Positions 60,151 through 64,000 of a DNA stretch of 64,000 nt are shown one piece after another (position 1 is the first letter of the stretch; every line of letters begins with the position of its first letter). The position numbers and the translations under genes are program-made. The notes beneath the pieces were generated by a model. The model saw only the letters and a program-made list of their open reading frames with translations. It ran no database searches and was not told where the DNA came from. The stretch comes from Streptomyces griseoviridis (GTDB taxonomy: Bacteria; Actinomycetota; Actinomycetes; Streptomycetales; Streptomycetaceae): positions 1-64,000 of the forward strand of contig BMSM01000016.1 of the NCBI GenBank assembly GCA_014649155.1, in the 5' to 3' direction.

Positions 60151-63137
60151 GGCTGCACCGGCTGGACATCACCGCGTTCGGACCGTTCGGCGGCACCCAG
60201 CGCGTCGACTTCGACGCGCTGTCGGCGGCCGGGCTGTTCCTGCTGCACGGCCCCACCGGCGCCGGCAAGACCTCCGTCCTCGACGCCGTCTGCTACGCCC
60301 TGTACGGATCGGTCCCGGGCGCCCGGCAGAGCGGCCAGGGCGGCTCCCTGCGCAGCGACCACGCCGCACCCGGCACCCGCACCGAGGTCCGCCTCGACCT
60401 CACCGTCGCGGGCCGCCGGCTGGAGGTCACCCGGCAGCCGCCCTGGGAGCGGGCCAAGAAGCGCGGCGCCGGCACGACCGTCGACAAGGCCCAGACCTGG
60501 CTGCGCGAGTACGACCCGGCCGCCGGGGCCTGGAAGGACCTCAGCCGGTCCCACCAGGAGATCGGCGAGGAGATCACCCAGCTCCTCGGCATGAGCCGGG
60601 AGCAGTTCTGCCAGGTCGTGCTGCTGCCCCAGGGCGACTTCGCGCGGTTCCTGCGCGCCGACGCGGAGGCCCGCGGCAAGCTGCTGGGCCGGCTGTTCGA
60701 CACGCGGCGCTTCGCGGAGGTGGAGAAGCGCCTCGCGGAGCGGCGCCGGTCCACCGAGGCCGCGGTGCGGGACGGCGACAGCGCGCTGCTCGCCGACGCC
60801 CACCGCATGCAGCAGGCCGCCGGGGACGCCATGGAACTGCCCGAGGCGGCCCCGGGCGAGCCCGGCCTCGCCGAAGCCGTCCTCGGCGCCGCCGCCGTCG
60901 CCCGCGCCACCGCCCGGGAGCAGCTGACCGTCGCCCGCTGCCGCCTCACCGCCGCCGAGTCCGCCCAGGCCGCCGCCGCACGCGAACTGGCGGGCGTACG
61001 GGAGCGGGAGCGGTTGCAGCGCCGGTTCGCCGAGGCCCGGGCGCGGGCCGCTCGGCTCGCCGAGCGGGCCGGCGCCCACCGGGAGGCCGAGGCCCGCATG
61101 GCGCGGGCCCGCAAGGCGGAGACGGTCGCCCCGGCGCTGGAGCTGCGGCAGGCCGCCGAGACCGAGCACCGCGGGGCGAGCGACGCCGAGGCCCGCGCGC
61201 GGGCGCTGCTGCCCGCCGCCCACGCCGACGACGGCGCCGCCGGGCTGGCCGCCGCCGCCCGCCGGGCCGCCGAGGAACTGGGCCGGCTCGAGTCGGCCCG
61301 CCGCGCCGAGCGGCGCCTGGCCGCCCTCGCCGAGGAACGCGTCGGCCTCGACCGCGACGAGCGTGCCGACGAGGACCTCCTCGCGGAGGCGGAGAGCTGG
61401 CTCGCGGGCTGGGACGACACCCGCGACAGGCTCCGTACGGCCGTGGAGTCCGCCCAGGAGGCCGCCGCCCGCGCCGAACAGCTCGCCGAGCGGCGCGAGC
61501 CCGCCCGGCGCCGGCTGGCGGCCGCCCGGCAGCGCGACCGGCTGGCCCGGGACACCGGCGACGCCCAGCGGGCCGCCCTCGACTCCGCGGAGCGCGCCGC
61601 ACGGGCCCGGACCCACTGGCTGGACCTGAAGGAACAGCGCCTCGACGGCATCGCCGCCGAACTCGCCGCCCGGCTCACCGACGGCGAACCCTGCGCCGTC
61701 TGCGGAGCCACCGAGCACCCCGCGCCCGCCCGCAAGGACGCCGGACACGTCGACCGGGCGGCCGAGGAGCGTGCCCTCGCGGCCTCCCGGCGGGCCGAGG
61801 AGGAGCACGCCGAGCGGGAACGGCGGCTGGGCGCGGTACGGGAGGCGCTCGCCGCGGCCGGCGCCGAAGCGGGCGACGCCCCCACCGAGCGGCTGGCCGA
61901 GGAGGCCGACGCGATCGAACGCGAGTACGCCCGCACCAGGGCCGCCGCCTCCGCGCTGCACGCCGCGCGGGAGGAACTGCGCCACGCGGAGCGGGAGCGC
62001 GAGCGGCGCGTCGAGGACCGGCGCGAGGCCGCCGTGCGCAGCGCCGCCCGCGTCGGCCGCCGGGAGCGGCTGGACCGTGAGCGGGCGGTCCTGGAGGAGG
62101 AGGTCGCACGGGTCCGGGGCGCCGCCGACAGCGTGGCCGCGCGGGCCGCCCAGTGCGAGCGGCGGGCCGCGCTCCTCACCGACGCCGCCGACGCCGCCCG
62201 GCACGCCGAGGAGGCCGCACGGCGGCTCAAGGACGCCGATGCGCGGCTGGCCGACGCCGCCTTCCGCGCCGGGTTCGACACCCCGCGGGACGCGGCCGGC
62301 GCGCTGCTGGACGACGCCGCCCACCGGGAGCTGCAACAGCGGCTGGACGCCTGGCAGGCGGAGGAGGCCGCGGTGCGCGCGGTGCTCGCCGAGGAGGACA
62401 CCGCCGCCGCCGCGCACCTGCCGCCCGCCCAGGTCGCGGTGGCCGAGCGGGCGGCCGAGGACGCGGCCCGGCGGCTGCGCGAGGCGGCCTCCGCGCGGGA
62501 CGCCGCCGCCCGGCGCTGCGCCGACCTCGACCGGCTCTCCGTACGGGCCGCCGAGGCCGCCCGCCGGCTGGCCCCGCTGCGCGAGGAGTACGACCGGGTC
62601 GCCCGGCTCGCCGGCCTGGCCGCGGGCACCTCGGCGGACAACGAGCGCCGGATGCGCCTGGAGGCGTACGTCCTCGCGGCGCGCCTGGAGCAGGTCGCCG
62701 CCGCCGCGACGGCCCGGCTGCGGCGGATGTCCTCCGGCCGGTACACCCTCGTCCACTCCGACGATCGCGCCGGACGCGGCCGCAGCGGACTGGGGCTGCA
62801 TGTCGTGGACGCCTGGACCGGCCGTGAGCGGGACACGGCGACGCTCTCGGGCGGCGAGACCTTCTTCGCCTCCCTCGCCCTGGCCCTCGGCCTCGCGGAC
62901 GTCGTCACCGACGAGACCGGCGGGGTCCGCCTCGACACCCTCTTCATCGACGAGGGCTTCGGCAGCCTCGACGACCAGACGCTGGACGAGGTGCTGGACG
63001 TCCTCGACTCCCTGCGGGAACGGGACCGCAGCGTCGGCATCGTCAGCCACGTCGGCGACCTGCGCCGGCGGGTCCACGCCCAGCTGGAGGTCGTCAAGAG
63101 CCGGACGGGCTCGGTGCTGCGGCAGCGGGGGGTCTGA
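60147..63137 (+). CDS. sbcC: Exonuclease SbcC, SMC-like ATPase subunit
   Basis: The 996-residue protein has Walker A HGPTGAGKTS (about 34-43), a long Ala/Arg/Glu-rich coiled coil interrupted by the zinc hook CAVC (C516 and C519), and the ABC signature LSGGE (900-904). Walker B follows in LDTLFIDEGFGSLD. It is the Rad50-type partner of SbcD in end processing and hairpin cleavage. GTG 60147 overlaps the sbcD stop. The coiled coil explains the many open shadow frames on the other strand. Confidence 0.97.
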   Translation: MRLHRLDITAFGPFGGTQRVDFDALSAAGLFLLHGPTGAGKTSVLDAVCYALYGSVPGARQSGQGGSLRSDHAAPGTRTEVRLDLTVAGRRLEVTRQPPWERAKKRGAGTTVDKAQTWLREYDPAAGAWKDLSRSHQEIGEEITQLLGMSREQFCQVVLLPQGDFARFLRADAEARGKLLGRLFDTRRFAEVEKRLAERRRSTEAAVRDGDSALLADAHRMQQAAGDAMELPEAAPGEPGLAEAVLGAAAVARATAREQLTVARCRLTAAESAQAAAARELAGVRERERLQRRFAEARARAARLAERAGAHREAEARMARARKAETVAPALELRQAAETEHRGASDAEARARALLPAAHADDGAAGLAAAARRAAEELGRLESARRAERRLAALAEERVGLDRDERADEDLLAEAESWLAGWDDTRDRLRTAVESAQEAAARAEQLAERREPARRRLAAARQRDRLARDTGDAQRAALDSAERAARARTHWLDLKEQRLDGIAAELAARLTDGEPCAVCGATEHPAPARKDAGHVDRAAEERALAASRRAEEEHAERERRLGAVREALAAAGAEAGDAPTERLAEEADAIEREYARTRAAASALHAAREELRHAERERERRVEDRREAAVRSAARVGRRERLDRERAVLEEEVARVRGAADSVAARAAQCERRAALLTDAADAARHAEEAARRLKDADARLADAAFRAGFDTPRDAAGALLDDAAHRELQQRLDAWQAEEAAVRAVLAEEDTAAAAHLPPAQVAVAERAAEDAARRLREAASARDAAARRCADLDRLSVRAAEAARRLAPLREEYDRVARLAGLAAGTSADNERRMRLEAYVLAARLEQVAAAATARLRRMSSGRYTLVHSDDRAGRGRSGLGLHVVDAWTGRERDTATLSGGETFFASLALALGLADVVTDETGGVRLDTLFIDEGFGSLDDQTLDEVLDVLDSLRERDRSVGIVSHVGDLRRRVHAQLEVVKSRTGSVLRQRGV

Positions 63138-63151
63138 GCCGCGGGCGCCGG

Positions 63152-63598
63152 TCAGCGGCCCACCGGGCGGCGGGGGAGCGGTGAGGAGTAGACGACGCTG
63201 GTCGTCACCGAGCCCAGCGCGCCGATCCGCCCGGACACCTCCTCCAGGTGCCGCATGGAGCGGGCCGCGACCTTGATGACGAAACAGTCGTCGCCGGTGA
63301 CGTGGTGCGCCTCCAGGATCTCGGGCGTGACGTCGACCAGGTCGTGGAACGGCTTGTAGTTGCCGTGCGGGTACCGCAGGCGGACGAAGGCCAGGATCGG
63401 CAGCCCCAGCCGCTCGGGGTCGACGACGGCCGCGTAGCCCTGGATGACGCCGGCCTCCTCCAGGCGGCGGACCCGCTCGGTCACCGCGCTCGCGGACATG
63501 GAGACGGCACGGGCCAGTTCGGCGAAGCCGGTCCGGCCCTCCCGCTGGAGGACGTCGAGGATGCGCCAGTCGGTGGCGTCCGGGGAATACGCGGTCAT
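63152..63598 (-). CDS. Lrp/AsnC family transcriptional regulator
   Basis: The 148-residue regulator has an N-terminal helix-turn-helix (about 5-60: DATDWRILDVLQREGRTGFAELARAVSMSASAVTERVRRL) and a C-terminal RAM ligand-binding domain (about 65-145) with ILEAHHVTGDDCFVIKVAA. It probably senses an amino acid. It is divergent from the rhodanese gene at 63723 and may control it. ATG 63598 begins MTAYSPDATDW; an upstream in-frame start is less likely. A TATTCC element six bases before the start hints at a leaderless mRNA. Confidence 0.9.
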   Translation of the reverse strand: MTAYSPDATDWRILDVLQREGRTGFAELARAVSMSASAVTERVRRLEEAGVIQGYAAVVDPERLGLPILAFVRLRYPHGNYKPFHDLVDVTPEILEAHHVTGDDCFVIKVAARSMRHLEEVSGRIGALGSVTTSVVYSSPLPRRPVGR

Positions 63599-63722
63599 GG
63601 GGGAGGAATAGCAGGGGAATCCCCGGCGGATCAAACCGGACGCCGGGGATCGTTCCTTCGCCGCGCGGTGTCACGACCGTAGATTTCGAGCCAGGAAACC
63701 ACCGCCGAGGAGAGGCCCGACC

Positions 63723-64000
63723 GTGACCCCCGCCCCGACCGCCCCCGCCCCGACCGCCCCCGCCCCGACCGCCCCCGCCCCTGCCGCCCCCGCCCCTGCC
63801 GCCCCCGCCCCTGCCGTCACCGCCGCCCCGCCCGCCGAGGCCGCCGCCTACTTCCGGGCGCGGCTCGCGTTCCGTACCGACGTCTCCGACGTGGCCGCCG
63901 CGCTCGCGGCCGGCACGGACCCCGGCTTCGTCCTCGTGGACTCCCGGTCCACCGCCGCCTGGGAGCAGGGCCACGTGCCCGGCGCGCTCCACCTGCCGAC
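63723..64000 (+). CDS. Rhodanese-like protein with Pro-Ala repeat N-terminus (partial)
   Basis: The gene begins at GTG 63723 after GAGGAGAGG and runs off the window, so only 92 codons are seen. The first ~36 residues are a Thr/Ala/Pro repeat (TPAPTAPAPTAPAP...). The start of a rhodanese domain follows: YFRARLAFRTDVSDVAAAL, FVLVDSRSTAAWEQGHVPGALHL. The catalytic cysteine loop lies outside the window. It is divergent from the Lrp regulator. The repeat is encoded by CCCCGCCCCGACCG-type DNA repeats (63726-63820) and could vary in length. Confidence 0.85.
   Translation, partial: MTPAPTAPAPTAPAPTAPAPAAPAPAAPAPAVTAAPPAEAAAYFRARLAFRTDVSDVAAALAAGTDPGFVLVDSRSTAAWEQGHVPGALHLP
63726..63820 (+). repeat. 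Tandem repeat encoding Pro-Ala N-terminus
   Basis: Units related to CCCGCCCCGACCGCC and CCCGCCCCTGCCGCC recur about six times in the 5' end of the rhodanese gene. The unit length is a multiple of three (15 bp), so changes in copy number would keep the frame. Confidence 0.75.

Noticed and set aside
59667..63992. 1441-codon open frame on the minus strand across sbcD, sbcC and the Lrp gene
   Set aside because: It spans several real genes and is Gly/Arg/Pro-rich low-complexity sequence; it is a composition shadow.

Overview
The window is a very GC-rich (roughly 72% by eye), gene-dense stretch of an actinomycete chromosome, almost certainly Streptomyces. The signs are frequent GTG starts, strong third-position GC, many apparently leaderless starts, Tat lipoproteins, and gene order that matches from memory the S. 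coelicolor interval running from clsA (SCO1389) and manC (SCO1388) through the FabG-like pair (SCO1345/1346) and ung to the third EF-Tu gene tuf3 (SCO1321). It is core-like chromosome. I see no insertion sequence, prophage, integrase, CRISPR array or biosynthetic gene cluster.

Layout. Positions 1-113 hold the 3' end of a 5S rRNA and its terminator. Positions 170-10232 carry a conserved actinobacterial block: cardiolipin synthase, a ManC-type nucleotidyltransferase fused to a degenerate phosphomutase domain, a DUF881/small basic protein/DUF881 membrane operon, a zinc-ribbon FHA protein of the GarA/OdhI type, a MerR regulator of the FtsR type, a DUF151 nuclease-like protein, a second MerR regulator and DNA polymerase IV. 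The same order (pgsA2, DUF881, sbp, DUF881, garA, MerR, DUF151, MerR, gcvB) is known around Rv1822-Rv1832 of Mycobacterium tuberculosis. The glycine link is kept here as gcvP (11021-13906) behind a tandem glycine riboswitch. Positions 14141-17370 encode a sugar ABC importer with a CGAAACTTTCG operator.

Positions 17396-32145 are more accessory: conserved hypotheticals, a glutamate-cysteine ligase family enzyme, a CPBP protease-like membrane protein, a PhzF isomerase, a HEAT-repeat protein paired with a MerR-HEAT fusion regulator, a VOC protein, a PadR regulator, a Clp-N protein, two EamA exporters, a divergent MocR / FMN split-barrel pair, and a Tat-dependent Rieske lipoprotein with a second split-barrel protein. 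Positions 32328-40010 hold a HipA-like kinase / DUF3037 pair joined by tandem 35-bp repeats, two SDR reductases, an orphan peptide-binding lipoprotein, uracil-DNA glycosylase, a TPR-like protein, a small Pro-rich lipoprotein and about 0.8 kb of degenerate ~130-bp tandem repeats.

Positions 40070-51631 include a Gfo/Idh oxidoreductase overlapping apolipoprotein N-acyltransferase, an SDR, UppP, a TVP38 protein, an AlkD-like repair protein, tuf3 with an unusual leader, a spermidine-synthase-like protein, an MFS exporter, a hotdog thioesterase and GalU. Positions 51743-64000 hold a GH3 glycosidase, a DedA protein, a gamma-carbonic-anhydrase-like protein, a hexapeptide acyltransferase, an XRE-cupin regulator, a YbaK-like protein, a CoA-binding protein, a YigZ protein, the SbcD-SbcC nuclease pair, an Lrp regulator and the start of a rhodanese cut by the window edge.

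Common themes are envelope biogenesis (ClsA, ManC, Lnt, UppP, GalU, GH3), DNA repair (DinB, Ung, AlkD, SbcCD) and many small regulators next to their likely targets. The most unusual signals are the MerR-HEAT module with its own 19-bp-spacer promoter, the chained mini-ORFs between the HipA-like gene and DUF3037, a dispersed inverted-repeat element in two copies, the ~130-bp repeat array, and the leader ORF plus hairpin before tuf3.
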